Source of the DNA: Diogma glabrata
Taxonomy: Eukaryota; Arthropoda; Insecta; Diptera; Cylindrotomidae
Reading direction: 5' to 3'
NCBI GenBank assembly: GCA_963693315.1
Contig: OY856188.1
Span: forward strand, 163,638,002 to 163,702,001
Length of the DNA stretch: 64,000 nucleotides
The position numbers and the translations under genes are program-made. The notes under the pieces are model-generated. The model saw only the letters and a program-made list of their open reading frames with translations. It was not told the DNA's origin and did not search any database. This document shows, piece by piece, positions 25,985 through 39,679 of this stretch (within the stretch, counting starts at the first letter, position 1; each line of letters starts with the position of its first letter).

Positions 25985-26520
25985 CTTCGGTCTGGGTTAA
26001 GGATTTTGATATAGTTTTCAGAAAAAAACTTTTATGAGGAAATTGTTTTTAGTTTTCGGCAGCGATGTTTATTAAACATAAAACTCTTTGTTAAAGTACA
26101 TGTATTTTTTCCCAGTATTCTTAAAATATTGCAAAAATTATAACAAAATCAAAAATACAAACTTTTTCAAAATTATAAAAATTATAATAAAATCAAAAAT
26201 TGAAACTTTTTCCAAAATTCTAAAAATATTTCAAAAATTCGGAATTCAAAAAACTTTTTCCAAAATTCTAAAAGTATCGCAAAAATTATAACAAAATCAA
26301 AAACTGAAACTTTTTTCAAAATTCCAAAAACATTCCAAAAATTATAATAAAATCAAAAATTTAAACATTTTCACAAACCTAAAAATGTTTAAAAAAATTC
26401 TTACAAATACAAAAATACAAACTTTTTCAATATTCTAAAAATATTCCAAAAATTATAACAAAATCAAAAATTTCCATATATCTTCCGTTTCATCATTTCA
26501 TGTCATACAAATAATTAATA

Positions 26521-26936
26521 CTAGGAGGGCCCGGCGTGCTTCGCTACGCTTATAAATAAAGTTTTTGCGTAGACATTTTGTTGACGTAGAAGCAATGATT
26601 TCAAAAAGTGGTAATGAGAAATGCTAGCATATAATTTTTAATTTTTCTTTTTAAATAGCTGATCAGTTCGGATATATAAAAAATTAGCGATCAGATAAGT
26701 TAGAGATCAAATAAGCTTACTTGAAAACTTATTTGATCGCTAATTCGTCATATATCCGAACTGATCAGCTAGAGTTCTGATAATTTTTCATTCATATATT
26801 TAAAAAGAAAAATTAAAAATTATATGCTGGCATATCTCATTACCACTTTTTGAAATCATTGCTTCTCTTCAACAAAATGTCTACGCAAAAACTTTATTTA
26901 TAAGCGTAGCGAAGCACGCCGGGCCCTTCTAGTGTA
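26521..26936. mobile_element. Foldback element, copy 1 (GGGCCCGGCGTGCTTCGC)
   Basis: CTAGGAGGGCCCGGCGTGCT at the left is mirrored at the right (GCACGCCGGGCCCTTCTAG). The arms, nearly 200 bp each, are almost perfect complements around an AAGCTTACTTGAAAACTTAT centre. It contains no gene. A second copy is at 51180-51620. Copy A of repeat R lacks this sequence, which shows that it was inserted here together with the tail at 26937-27190. Confidence 0.85.
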
Positions 26937-27190
26937 AAAAAATAAAATAAAGTTTTAAGTTTTAAATTTCATTTCGTTTTTGTATGTATGTAAACTTATA
27001 ATGCATATGTATATAAAAAGTTTTTCGTATATAATAACTTTTTTATTTATGATCCGAAAAATCCCAAAAATCTGTAAAACCTAAGTTACAGTAATATCAG
27101 TTAGCAGTGAAAATTTGAACTTAATCAAAATTCGAATAAAAAAGCCTTAGGCTCCAGAAAGTTTTTTTCTAGCGTATTAATATATAAGAT
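26937..27190 (+). repeat. Tail unit attached to foldback element, copy 1
   Basis: About 255 bp ending TCTAGCGTATTAATATATAA matches 52825-53060. Shared phrases are ATGTATGTAAACTTATAATG and CGTATATAATAACTTTTTTA. In both places it lies downstream of the foldback unit, so the two probably moved as one element. Confidence 0.65.
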
Positions 27191-27659
27191 AAAAAAATTG
27201 GGTAAAAAAGAAAATCATTCTTTTGACTCACTTGTTGACAAACTTATATGCAAAAATCTAGTTTTTGGTTTTACATACCAATGCCGACCATCATTCTCCA
27301 CATTGAATGTTACTACTCGTTATCACTTAAAATGAGCGTATTTTAAGCAAAAAATATGCAACTTTCCTTGTTTTGACACACTTGTTGATTTTTGTGACAC
27401 ACTCCGGTACAGTTATCGAACACATCGTATTTTCGACTCTTACCATTGAGTATACCTGTTTTTAGAAACAAATTTTTGAATTTCCTTCAGCGGTTTTCTA
27501 GATTTCGTCTGTTGTGACGACCGACCGGCAGTAGGCAGACAGGCACAATTTTGTTTTCTTTTGCTACTTTGGAATCCGTAGGTCCTAAAACGTCGAAAAA
27601 GCCAAAAAAAGTGAGGGTAAGAATTTCACCTTTGTTCGAGACAAATGTAATACTTAGGT

Positions 27660-28962
27660 TTTTCAGACCGAAGTAATTCTTACCTCCATTTTTTTGGCAT
27701 TTTTCGACGTTTTAGATCATAACGATTCTAAAAAAGCAAAAACAAATTTCTGCCGGCCGGCCGTCACAACTGACGAAATCTAGAGAGAACCACTTTAGAG
27801 ATCGTCATATTTTTGTTTCTTGATGGTCGGGATTGGTATGTGAGACCAAAAACTAGATTATTGCATTATAAGTTTTTCATCAAAATATTGTCAAGTGAAA
27901 GAATGATTTAAATTTATTTTTTTCCCAATTTTTTTGAAAAAAATAAAATTAAATATTTGTATGACATGAAATGTAATTGAACATGAAATTGGAAATGGAA
28001 TATGGTTCTATCCAACTTCAGCTACTCCCAACTGATAGGAACAGTTGCAAAATTTCAAGTTGTTGCAGATTAAATTCCGTTTTTTTTTTAAATTGCAATT
28101 ACTAGGACAATGTTTATTGAGATATTTTTTGCGAGAATCATCTTGGAAAAAGTTTGAATTTTTGACTTTGTTATAATTTTTGAAATACTTTTAGAATTTT
28201 GAAAAAATTCCAATTTTTGATTGAAAAGTTTTAGTTTTTGATGTTGTAATAATTTTTGGAATATTTTTATGAAGTTTGAAAAAGTTTTGATTTTTGATTT
28301 TATTATAAACTATTTTTGCAATAGTTTTTGAATTTTGGAAAAAGTGAATTTTGAGATTTTTTTTAAATACATATTTTTAGAATTTGGAAAAAAGTTTCAA
28401 TTTTTGATTTTGTTATAATTTTTGGAATATTTTTATGAAGTTTGAAAAAATTTAAATTTTTGATTTTTTTATAATTTTTGCAATATTTTTAGAATTTGGA
28501 AACAAATTTCAATCTTTGATTTTGTTATAATTTTTGGAATATTTAAAGAATTTTCAAAAACAGTTTAAGTTTTTGTTTTTGTTATAACTTTTATAATATT
28601 TTTATGAAATATAAATTTTTTGATTTCGTCATTCGTAATATTTTTTCGAAACGTTAAATGGAGAGGTTTTTGAGTAATTTGCTGTTTGTATAATCTTTTC
28701 ACTGAATTATGTTAATTTTTGATTTGATATAATTTTCCGGCAACATATTGATTTTTCGTGTTAGTTTTGTAATAAATTTCTAAACAAAGATAAAAAATAC
28801 ATGGAGTTTGACAAAGAGTTTTATGTTTGATATACATCGCTGCCCAAAACTAAAAACAATGTACTCATAAAAGTTTTTTGCTGAAAACTGTATCAAGATC
28901 CTTAACCCAAACCGAAGTCTTAATATCTCAGAGCTAGAGATTTCCGCCCCTTCATATTTTAA
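27660..28962 (+). repeat. Long repeat R, copy C (+)
   Basis: Same order as copy A: GGCATTTTTCGACGTTTTAG, CGGCCGTCACAACTGACGA, minisatellite with TTATAATTTTTGGAATATTT units (28140-28640), then the TTTTATGTTTGATATACATC and CCGAAGTCTTAATATCTCAG tail. The centre between B and C at about 27655 makes a large inverted repeat. Confidence 0.6.
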
Positions 28963-29333
28963 TATTATCTTTTGAAATATTGCTATTTTTAAATTTTTTT
29001 TCTTGTTATTTCTTATCTTATCATTTATTTTATTTTATTTACTTTTTTGAAGCATTTACTACAATTGTTCATTTGCTACACTTCAAAATACTCCTACTTA
29101 TTTTACATCAATTACAAATTTTATTATTATTTATTTGGTATTGCCTTTTTTAATTTACTGTTTTGTTTGTTCATAAAATATTTAATAAATAAAATGTGAT
29201 TTGTTTTTGATTAAAATAAAGTTTTATTATTTCCATGAAAAAAATGACTTTGTCCTTATATCATAAATTTTTTATGTCAAAACAGTATTTGAAATTGGTA
29301 GAACTATGTATATATAATGTTCACTTAAACATA

Positions 29334-30024
29334 TACATTCAAAAAAACGTTTGCAAAACTAACAGAAATATCCTTCGATTCAACATACATTTCTGTTAGT
29401 TTTCTTCCGACAAATTGTTCGTTGAATTCAACAAATTGATGTCAATTGAATTTATTTTACCAACAATTTTTAAAGGACAATTTGTAAATTTTACAGACAT
29501 TTTTGTTGATTATTATGAACAAAACAACAACCAGACTGTTAAAATAACGACTATGTTTGTTAACTTTTGACATTTTATTTTATTGATTTCATCAAATATT
29601 TCCAAAACTATGGTGTACACAATTAGCTATATTATGTTATAATACTATTAAATAAACTTATGTTTTATTAATGGATTTTAATTAAAAATTAAAGTTATGA
29701 AGAAACAAAATTTATCTTTATAGACAAATCTGTGCTCTTTATTTCACAAAACTCACTTTTACTGTAGTACACTAAGTTAACTATTAAATGCAAGCCCTTA
29801 ATAATCGAATTTTTCAAATTTTTATTTTAAAATTTTAGTTTATGTTTATTTCATTCAACAACGAAAATCAACGATCAGTTTGTAAAGGTGGTTAAAAATA
29901 TTTAACAAACATGTTTGTTGAAAACAAACTTGTTTGTTAAAACAATAAAAAATTAAGCAACGTCATTTAAATAAATTAAACAGACCGTTGTCTGTTGTAT
30001 TTTACCTACAATTTTTTTTCAGTG
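29334..30024. mobile_element. 0.7 kb element related to ACAC(T/C)(G/C)A-AAAA family, copy 1
   Basis: It shares most of its length with 54937-55760: ATTTCTGTTAGTTTTC, ACAAATTGTTCGTTGA, TTAACAAACATGTTTGTTGA, CAGACCGTTGTCTGTTGTAT. The right end is TTTTTTTTCAGTGT; the left end ACATTCAAAAAAACG is a diverged counterpart. Internal AACAGAAAT / ATTTCTGTT arms form a hairpin at 29365-29398. No gene. Confidence 0.6.
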
Positions 30025-30344
30025 TAACGTACGGTTACCTCAACTACACCGTTCTGTACCTGTTGAATCAATTTCCAGGCTCGAGTTGCCATATTTCCTC
30101 TCGCGACGAGGTTAAGACAACCGCAATTTGATTGGAAATATAACATATTCTTTCAGTGGTCTGGTCAAGCAAATATATATAATCAAAAAAATATAAAATC
30201 AATGTGCGCGCTTAAAATTTTTTTTAATTGGTTCGACAGTTTAACTTTTTTCCTTAAACATTCTATTACAAAACAGTAAAACAAAATCAAAATCGTAACA
30301 ACAACCTACAGCTTAAAATTTCCATCTATTTTACATATTTTCAG

Positions 30345-30468
30345 ATTTCCTGATTCAATGGGAGAACCATGGGAAAGGTTGTTTCCTACCAATACTACCC
30401 GAAATGAGATTTCTTTAGTTGATGGTTTGTTGAAATATAACCCAAATTTAAGATTATCGGCTACTGAA
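30345..30468 (+). CDS. Cdk20: CDK20-like kinase, C-lobe exon
   Basis: The exon reads (R)FPDSMGEPWERLFPTNTTRN then SLVDGLLKYNPNLRLSATE, the helix G-H-I region ending in the conserved LLxYNPxxRLSAxEAL motif that closes the kinase fold. The first base completes the Arg codon begun at 17029. The donor GTATAATAAT at 30469 leads to an 80 bp intron. Confidence 0.9.
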
Positions 30469-30548
30469 GTATAATAATAATATAAAAATTATATTATTTA
30501 TTTATTTAAATTAAGTTTTTCTATTTTTATTTTTACTGTTCTTAATAG

Positions 30549-30578
30549 GCTCTATCGCATAAATATTTTGTTGAATAA
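30549..30578 (+). CDS. Cdk20: CDK20-like kinase, terminal exon
   Basis: After CTTAATAG the final nine codons ALSHKYFVE complete SATE-ALSHKYF, followed by TAA at 30576. Known vertebrate CDK20 proteins carry a longer C-terminal tail; here it is absent. One base out of frame an acidic open stretch (NFDEYITVLKNNEEAEDKIR, ending DM and TGA) follows at once, so a recent frameshift or assembly error may hide a longer tail. Confidence 0.85.
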   Translation, partial: ALSHKYFVE

Positions 30579-30650
30579 GAATTTTGATGAATACATTACA
30601 GTATTAAAAAATAATGAGGAAGCTGAGGATAAGATAAGAGACATGTGAAA

Positions 30651-30660
30651 AAATAAAAAG
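30651..30660 (+). promoter_or_regulatory. Candidate poly(A) signal of the Cdk20-like gene
   Basis: AATAAA occurs about 75 bp after the stop codon, within GTGAAAAAATAAAAAGC. It is the first such hexamer downstream. Confidence 0.5.
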
Positions 30661-32030
30661 CATAATAAAAATCGATTTTTAATAAATGTACTATTAAATA
30701 AGAAATATAAAATTGTTTGTGTTTAGAGTGCATATAATTCAGTTTCCAAATAAGAACATATTATTAAAATGAAAACATTATTTGTTGTAGAAGAATCTGT
30801 TATGAACAAGGGTAGGTATTTTAACGCCTTTGAAAATACAATTGCACAATTTATCGAACTGTTTATAGTTTTTCCAAAACTACTGACAAGTGGCAATAAT
30901 CATTGAAATGCTAAAAGTCTGGATTACATACAACCGGACCGACAAATGATTGAGTCTTAGGTTTTTTCCTAGTATTCATAACTCTTGATTCATATCAGGC
31001 GCGCAAACAAGGAGGAGGAGTTTTCGGGTTCAGATCTCCTCGCTCCCCCCACTCACCCTAACCGATGATTTTTTCATATACTTTTTGTTTGATTAGAATG
31101 GTTTTGTACTCTGATTGATTGTTTTATATTTTATATTTTGAAATGGCCCCATAAAAATAGCCAAGGACTGTTAAGGCCAATGCTTGACCATTCAAAGGTA
31201 ACTGTATACTGGCTCGTTTCTGTAAACCATAGGTCGGCCGATGAATGGTTCTAGTGCCAGCTCAATAACAATAGCCATGTACTGTTAACCATTAATGGGC
31301 CAGTGCTTGGCCGTATTTCAAAGTCTGGCAAACTCTGCTTGGGTTTTTACCGGATAACACTATAGTCGATAAAATAATTGCCAAAATGTTTGAATTTTGC
31401 GATAATCAGAAAATTTCAATTCAGAGGCAAAAAAACTATATAAATAATAGTTATTTAGGTATCAAGGGAATTATAAGGATGTTAATTACCGAGGGAAACG
31501 TTTACTACCCGAGGGCCTCTGGCCCGAGGGTTAGTAAGTTTAACAAGGTAATTGACATCTAATAATTCACGTGATACATAAATAATTTTATGTTTTACTA
31601 CCTAAAACATTTATTAAACTAAAACATTTATTTTTATCAAGTATTTGATAGGATGATTTTTCGTTTTAATTGATCAAGCTAGTTATTTTTCATTTCAAAT
31701 TGTATTGATGGGGTATTGTTATTCGTTACTATGGCTTTATGTAAATAATATTGTTTTTAAATAAACAAAACAAAAATTTATAATGAAAACTAGGTATATT
31801 ATGAATCTATAACTCCCTCTTATATAACTTCCCTCCCTTGGGAATTAAGAATGTCATTATTATTTCGGTAACTAAGGTCTAAACAACTTATAATAAATCT
31901 GTAAAACATAAATTTGTTTATGTATTTGTTTGTAATGTTATTATTGTTTCATTAAATTATGATTTTTATAGAAAAAATATTTATTAATAATAGTCTCATG
32001 CTTATGTTGGTGTTAAGATGTTGAAAGTAA
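30661..32030. other. Intergenic DNA, no gene
   Basis: AT-rich apart from a GC-rich phrase, CCCGAGGGCCTCTGGCCCGA, at about 31512 set within ACCGAGGG and GAGGGTTAG repeats (31475-31545). This looks like the terminus of an unclassified element, possibly paired with the CCCTCCCTTGGGAAT stretch near 31835. No coding sequence is seen. Confidence 0.4.
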
Positions 32031-32034
32031 ATCA

Positions 32035-32700
32035 CAATCTCCGATCGTTGGGATCTCCAATTCTTATTCTCAATAAAAACCTGTTTTTCAATGAGTAATG
32101 CACAATATTTGTTTCAATATTTAATACAGATGTTAAAATATAAAATTTTCAATATATCTAATATATTTAGTAAAGCATAATTAATTTGATGTAAAAACAC
32201 TTGTGAATTTTTCATATACTAAACTTTAAAAAATCGTATAAAAAATCCATATGGTATCTCTCACTTTTAATTTTTTAATTCCATAGCTGCATGTGTTTAC
32301 TTTAAAATCTGTGAAAAACAAAAAAAAAGACGATTTTTGAGATATTAGCTTTGAAGTAAACCAAGGTTTACCGCGCCGTCTAGCGAAAAAGAGAAAAATT
32401 ATTTGTTTCCAACTTGCACATTTCGAGTATTCGACTATTCAATTTATTTGAAAAAATATATGTAAATCGCATGAAATTTGTGGCACCTATTAATAAAACA
32501 TTGACACCATTACCAAAACTACGTGAAAAAGCCTCAAAAATAACTCCGATTCAGAGTACTCAAAAAATAAAACCAGAAATTCCTTTTGTTCTTTCGTCAA
32601 TACCAGCCATATATCAACATTTCAGATTTTTAAAAAATAGTCAATATTTTTTCGATGTACGTTTTCAAAATTATAGCCCAGTATACAGATAATTGAGATC
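32035..32700 (+). repeat. Interspersed repeat X, copy 3
   Basis: It parallels 10310-11115 in reverse. It starts CCGATCGTTGGGATCTCCAA, includes CCATATGGTATCTCTCAC, and a frame MKFVAPINKTLTPLPKLREK at 32476. Confidence 0.6.
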
Positions 32701-32749
32701 ATTTTTATTTATTTTTCATTATTATATAAACAAACATATTTTGGCCCTT

Positions 32750-33130
32750 CGATTGATCATCATGGCATTAAACATGCTTCAGAACGTATGGAGGTCATCG
32801 TTCAGTATCAACGTACGATAATAGTAAAACAAGTAAAGCGCTTCTTGGGAATGCTAAATTTGATCGAAGATTCATTCCAAAAGCTGCCAGCAACTAAACT
32901 ATGTTTATTGATTTTTGGAAGGGTTTAAGAAGAATAATAAACGTTCCATTAAATGATCCGACGAAGCTATTCAGAAATTCGATCTTTGTAAGAAGCAATT
33001 AAATGAGGCGACTATACTCCCACATCAACTGCGCAATATGCAATAATGGTTTATGACAATGCATCATTACTCGCCTTTGTACAACAAAAATGTTTTGGAA
33101 TTTGGGAACCACTTAGCTTTAGCTATTTTA
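32750..33130 (+). pseudogene. Ty3/Gypsy pol fragment (RT end to RNase H start)
   Basis: Frames on the + strand resemble the connection between reverse transcriptase and RNase H of Ty3/Gypsy LTR retrotransposons: DHHGIKHASERMEVI, then VKRFLGMLN, then a frameshifted RRFIPKAASN, and later a broken WEPLSF-like end. Several frameshifts and stops show long decay. No LTR, gag, integrase or envelope region is adjacent. Confidence 0.65.
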
Positions 33131-33428
33131 TAATTTTTTTAAAGTGCAAAGTTTAAGCAACACCAAATTGCATGAAAAATGAAAGTTTTGCCAATCCGCG
33201 GTAGCTTTGAAATGAAATTGCTCAAAAACGGTATTACCGATTTCATAAAAATATTTTTCTACCCGTACTATAATAATTTATAATATACTTATAATATGCC
33301 CATAATCCGTATCATAATGATATCCGTTATGATACAGATCATAATGGATCAAATAATGGATTCAAATTTAGGGTGACTTTAAAGTCGAATTGCAAGAGAA
33401 TGGCTCACCCGCTATAAATTTGTGATAG
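33131..33428. other. AT-rich DNA before the gap
   Basis: No gene. Near 33285-33340, CATAAT-rich phrases (ATAATATACTTATAATATGC, GTATCATAATGATATCC) make weak short palindromes. Confidence 0.4.
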
Positions 33429-33628
33429 NNNNNNNNNNNNNNNNNNNNNNNNNNNNNNNNNNNNNNNNNNNNNNNNNNNNNNNNNNNNNNNNNNNNNNNN
33501 NNNNNNNNNNNNNNNNNNNNNNNNNNNNNNNNNNNNNNNNNNNNNNNNNNNNNNNNNNNNNNNNNNNNNNNNNNNNNNNNNNNNNNNNNNNNNNNNNNNN
33601 NNNNNNNNNNNNNNNNNNNNNNNNNNNN
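33429..33628. other. Assembly gap of 200 N
   Basis: Exactly 200 unknown bases, probably a placeholder of arbitrary size, immediately before a (TA)n tract that likely caused the break. Confidence 0.99.
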
Positions 33629-35235
<1,607 letters not shown>

Positions 35236-36277
35236 CCTTGGCGTTCCAGGTTCCTGAAAAATCAGCTGTTTTAAAAATTTAATAATGTTGTTGTAACTTT
35301 GTTGTTCTTGATTTTGCTGAAAATGGCCAATCTCTATTTTGAAAATGTATGTATAATCTAAATGTAAATCTTTCCAAAATTAAAAAAAAAATAGTTCAAG
35401 TCTAGAGGTTGAGACACCAGGGTTGTTAGAACGAAAACAAACGCAAAGAGTTTGAGTGTATGTTATTTAAACTCATACTCACATTTAGATAAACTTTTCA
35501 ACTATAACCTCCGAGATTTTCAGCTTTCTAACCCAAGAGGTTTCAATGTAATTAGCATTAAACCTAATGCATGCCATTAAATTACAACAACAACTTCCAT
35601 AAAAATATAAAAATATCACATAGAAATATTAAACACATTATCTTTTGTTTTGTTTTTTAGTTTTTATTTTTTTTCGCAAAAATTTAAAAAAAAATTAAAA
35701 CAAAGCTGAGTCATTATTGTTTTAAATTAAGGAATATTTTCTTATATGCACATTGATTACACATTTACAAAAGTCTTCCTAAATTGTAGATATTTGAATA
35801 ATTTGAGGTGTAAACGTTGTTTGACAATTTTAGATTACAAAATTATGTGTGGTGGTTTTGTAGGTGTGACGTTGTGACGTTGTGAGAACGTTTATTTGCT
35901 CTTTGGTGGATTTAATATGTTATTAAAAGTAGTTTTAACCAAATTAAATAAAACTGTTCCGAAATCGCATTGATAAAGTAGTTTCCGTTAATGTATTTAG
36001 TTTGGTTTGATAAATTTTTTGGATTATTCTGGACTTAGACTATTCTACTTAAATTTTTTATTTAAACTAATCTGACACATCCAATTCTATTTGTACACAA
36101 AGCTGTCTGATCCCGAAATCTACCTATTTCTAGCGGATATACGTGCCGCTTGGACTTTTTCCCTATTGAAATAACAATGCCTAAAATTACTATTTTACGC
36201 CCTCAAACGTAAATATTTTTGACAACAACAGCCGACCTCAAAGAACAAAATACATTATCGCTATTTCCAAAAAGAAA
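35236..36277. other. AT-rich DNA, no gene
   Basis: Nothing recognisable except a small direct repeat, GTGACGTTGTGACGTTGTGA, at about 35870. Confidence 0.5.
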
Positions 36278-37038
36278 CATATATGAGCAATTTCACGAAG
36301 ATTCAACAACGTTTTGACTTGACCCCTTTTAATTTGGATTCTTTTTTGTTTATAGATAGTCTTTCATAAATAAAAAATTTAAGTTCTCTTAGAATTTTTT
36401 TTTTCGACCAGGGGTCTTCACAGGGTGCCCCTCAATTTTTTGTTATTCTGTGATGTGAGTGCATTTTGACGAGCGATTTTAGAAAAACTACTGAAGCGAT
36501 TTTCATAAATGATATGGCGTTGAACAGGTATTAGAACAAAGTTTTTAAAAATGTACACTGTTAATTTTTTAAAATAATTTTTTAACGGTGTAACATAAGA
36601 ACAAAACAGTGTAACATAGAAAAGATGGCGCATCCTCTTTTTTTTTTTAAAGTAAATTGAAGCTTATTTTATATCTAACTACTTGTGAAAGTTTAGGACA
36701 TGCGTTATTTTTTGTTTTATTCGTTGTGCATATGACTGTGGGAATCAGTTTTTTTTTTCTGAAGGAAAATTATATAAAAATGGCGTTATAAACTAAGAGA
36801 TTTTTTTTTATGTTAAATATCAAATATTTTATTGTTAAATGAATTTTTTAAAATTTGATAAAAATTATATATGTAGTACAATAATTAAAATAAATACAAT
36901 TGTTAAAAATGATTTACTTATTTTACAAATAGAAGTTTCTTTTGAATAGGAAAACACTTCTGCCATTATTTTCTTTGTATTAGATGGCATAAAAAAATGA
37001 AATGTTTATTTACCACTTTTAGTAATCACTTGTCAGTC

Positions 37039-38225
37039 TAGGGCTACCAACTGAGTATTTTTCACCCGGAGACTCAGGGTTTGCCAGCAAATCTCCGGGC
37101 TCAGGGTTTGGAAGGTAAATCTCCGGGCGAAATAATAATTACATAAAAAATAAAAAAATTTCAAAATTTCGAATTCGTTTGAAAACAAAGAAAACGAAAC
37201 TCTGTGTATTAGAAAACAGCCGAGTTTAGTTTTGTAATGAGTTTTTTGGTTATTTATGTTGGTTAATTGGATATTTTGTTTTTCCATATTACGCTAATTG
37301 ATGTTTTATGTCTATATTGGGTTGATGTTAATAATTTTTTGTTGTTAATTTTGAATGGTTTTGACATTTGAATTTAATTAGTTGCCCATATAAACCTGTG
37401 AGTATGTTAATTTTGCTATTAAATAATAAATATCAGTCAAATGAAAATAATCCCAAACAAAACAATGACAATAAAAGAAAATGTTATTACGTCTCGTTCA
37501 ATAACGAATGGTTGAAAAATCAAAACTATGAGGGACTCGAAAAAGTTAACGAGTTTACATGAAAATGCAGATTATGCTGTATTAATTTCATTATAAAGCA
37601 TGGTGGAGATTAAATTAAATTAAATTTTTAACATATATATAATACACAAGTCACGAAAAAGCCATAGAAAAGAAGAGAATACAGAAGAGAATACAAAAAG
37701 GTATAAAAAATCAAAAGAGACTAAAATAAACGAAACAAATAAACGAAATTTTTTGAATTTCTTCAAAACCTCCGATATAGAAGCCTTATTCATTTTTAGC
37801 ACAAACAAAATCGTGAACTTGTAGCGCAATTTTGAAATTAAAACTCAATATTAAAAAAATTCAAAAAAATCGCCATAACGCCAACTGGAAAAATAAAACT
37901 CCATAAAAAAAAGGGGATTTAATCAAAAACACCAGTTTTTTGCTTATGGCAATGTTCATTGTTTATTGCAAATGGCTTGAATCAGTAGGGCTATGATTTA
38001 GGAATTTAGGAGGTTTCGATTTCTTCCAAATTTTATTCTCATTTAAATTTCAATTTATGCTTTGCTTGCGGATAGACGTATTATTTTGGATTATGATTTT
38101 ATTTCAGGCTTAAAAAAATACTTGTTTTAAAATTTGTGCAAATGCACAGGGGCCCCCTAGCTGAATTATATTTGCGTATATTATAAAATCTCCGGGTCGC
38201 GCGCTTTCAAGAGTTGGTAACTCTA
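37039..38225 (+). mobile_element. hAT-type element, 1187 bp, 8 bp target duplication
   Basis: The ends TAGGGCTACCAACT and GAGTTGGTAACTCTA are imperfect complements with CCCGGAGA repeats just inside both. The flanks are TGTCAGTC (37031-37038) and TGTCACTC (38226-38233), a 7 of 8 match. It carries a decayed zinc-finger exon (37464-37610). Confidence 0.78.
37464..37610 (+). pseudogene. BED-type zinc finger of a hAT transposase, decayed
   Basis: The + strand reads KRKCYYVSFNNEWLKNQNYE, then KCRLCCINFIIKHGG after an in-frame TGA. This matches the N-terminal DNA-binding finger of ZBED-like hAT transposases (WL....F, CxxC, FxxxxGG); the usual HxxxH half is lost. It confirms the hAT origin of the surrounding element. 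Confidence 0.6.
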
Positions 38226-39679
38226 TGTCACTCTTATAAAAAATAATTTGACAGTCTCGACTGCAAACAAAAAAGCCTTATAAATAACTAAATATATATA
38301 GGAACTTTTGACTGGAGAAGTAGTATGTTCGTATTATGTTATTATGGTGATTCCAAAAGGTGAAAGTAAAAGATTGTGGTTTAACATTAAATTACAAATA
38401 TTTTAAAATATCATACAATATATTTTTTAAAATATCATACGAATTATATATGTAGGTTAAAGAAAATAAATATAGTTATTAAAAATTATTTACTTATTTT
38501 ACATTTAAAAGTTTTTTCTGAGTTGGAAAACATTTTTGCAATTATTGTTTTAATATTAAATGGTACAAAAGAATGAAATTTTTGAGTTCCACTTATAGTA
38601 ATCGCATTTTTATATCGATTTTGTAATTTTTCTTTTGTTAATAGATATTCATTTTTATCGGCGTATCCAAAGTTCATGGTAGATTCCCATTTTAAAGCCC
38701 ATTCGAAAAGTTTTTTTGGTGTTCGAATAATATTTCTGTTCCCCATACTATAACGGTGTGCAGCACGCTTCTGTGTACCACCAATCCCATCGCAAGGTCC
38801 CTTTCCATGGCTGGTAGCATGAAAATTCCATTCTGTGTCAACCTTAAAGTCTTTTTTATGATGGCATAAGTTAATTAGGTTATGTTTATTTTTGTATTGA
38901 GAAGGTGCACCGTCGGTGTTATAAATTATTTTCCTAATATTAGAACTTATATGCGTTCTGATGAAATCAATAAGTTTTGTAATGAAAAGATAGACTGTAG
39001 TACTGTTATGATCGTTTATATCCGAAATGAGTATAAAACTTCGGTGCTGTATATATTCACTTTCGTCACTTTTAAAGTAAATAACGAATGGATGAATAGT
39101 AGCTAGTGCATTATTATAATGATAGCCTTGAGCCGAATCCTGAATTATGAAGGCGTAGTTTTCCTCTTGAACGAAGCACTTTCCTGGTTCTAATTTTTTT
39201 TTCTTTCCTCAACGAATGTAGATTGCTGTTTTGCTATAAAGTTGTGTGGTATCAAAATTTGTAAACGGTAAACCCATTTTTTCATAAATTCTTCTACAGT
39301 TTCTATTAAAGTATCCAAATTGCATCCATTGTATTCCATTGTTGATATTTGACTTGAAGGATTCCTTTAACGTCAAAATCATTTAGTAATCTTTCTTCCA
39401 GTTGTTGAAGTTTTTTTGAACATTCATTGCGCTTCAAAGTATGACAATCTTCTGTTAATTCACCACATGAAACAAAGTCAATTAATGTTTTATAATTCTG
39501 AAAAGCAGCATCAGTAATTCAAGATATCTTAGAGTGTTAAATCATTAGTTTGATGTATGGTACACACGCACACATTATGCACTCCTTGGGATAATTTTAT
39601 ACATTCTTGTGGTCGAAGAGACGTGAATTTAGTAAATCCTATTTTCACATCAGAAAACTTATTTTTAAACTCCACATAC

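Larger units (their letters stand above)
24432..27650 (-). repeat. Long repeat R, copy B (minus), interrupted twice
   Basis: It is the reverse complement of copy A, in order: the CTGAGATATCAAGACTTCGG tail (24455-24482), hAT insertion, GGTTAAGGATTTTGATATAG, minisatellite (26110-26470), foldback insertion (about 26519-27190), then the CTAGTTTTTGGTTTTACATA and GGTCCTAAAACGTCGAAAAA head. It abuts copy C head to head at about 27655. Confidence 0.65.
17030..30344 (+). other. 13.3 kb intron of Cdk20-like gene filled with repeats
   Basis: The phase-2 donor at 17030 and the acceptor TATTTTCAG at 30344 give NKI-R-FPDSMGEPW without a shift. The intron holds three long repeats in alternating orientation, a Crypton-like element, MITEs, a long-TIR element, a hAT, a foldback element and an ACACTGAAA element. 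17040-17280, 20860-21250, 28965-29330 and 30025-30344 show nothing recognisable. Confidence 0.8.
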
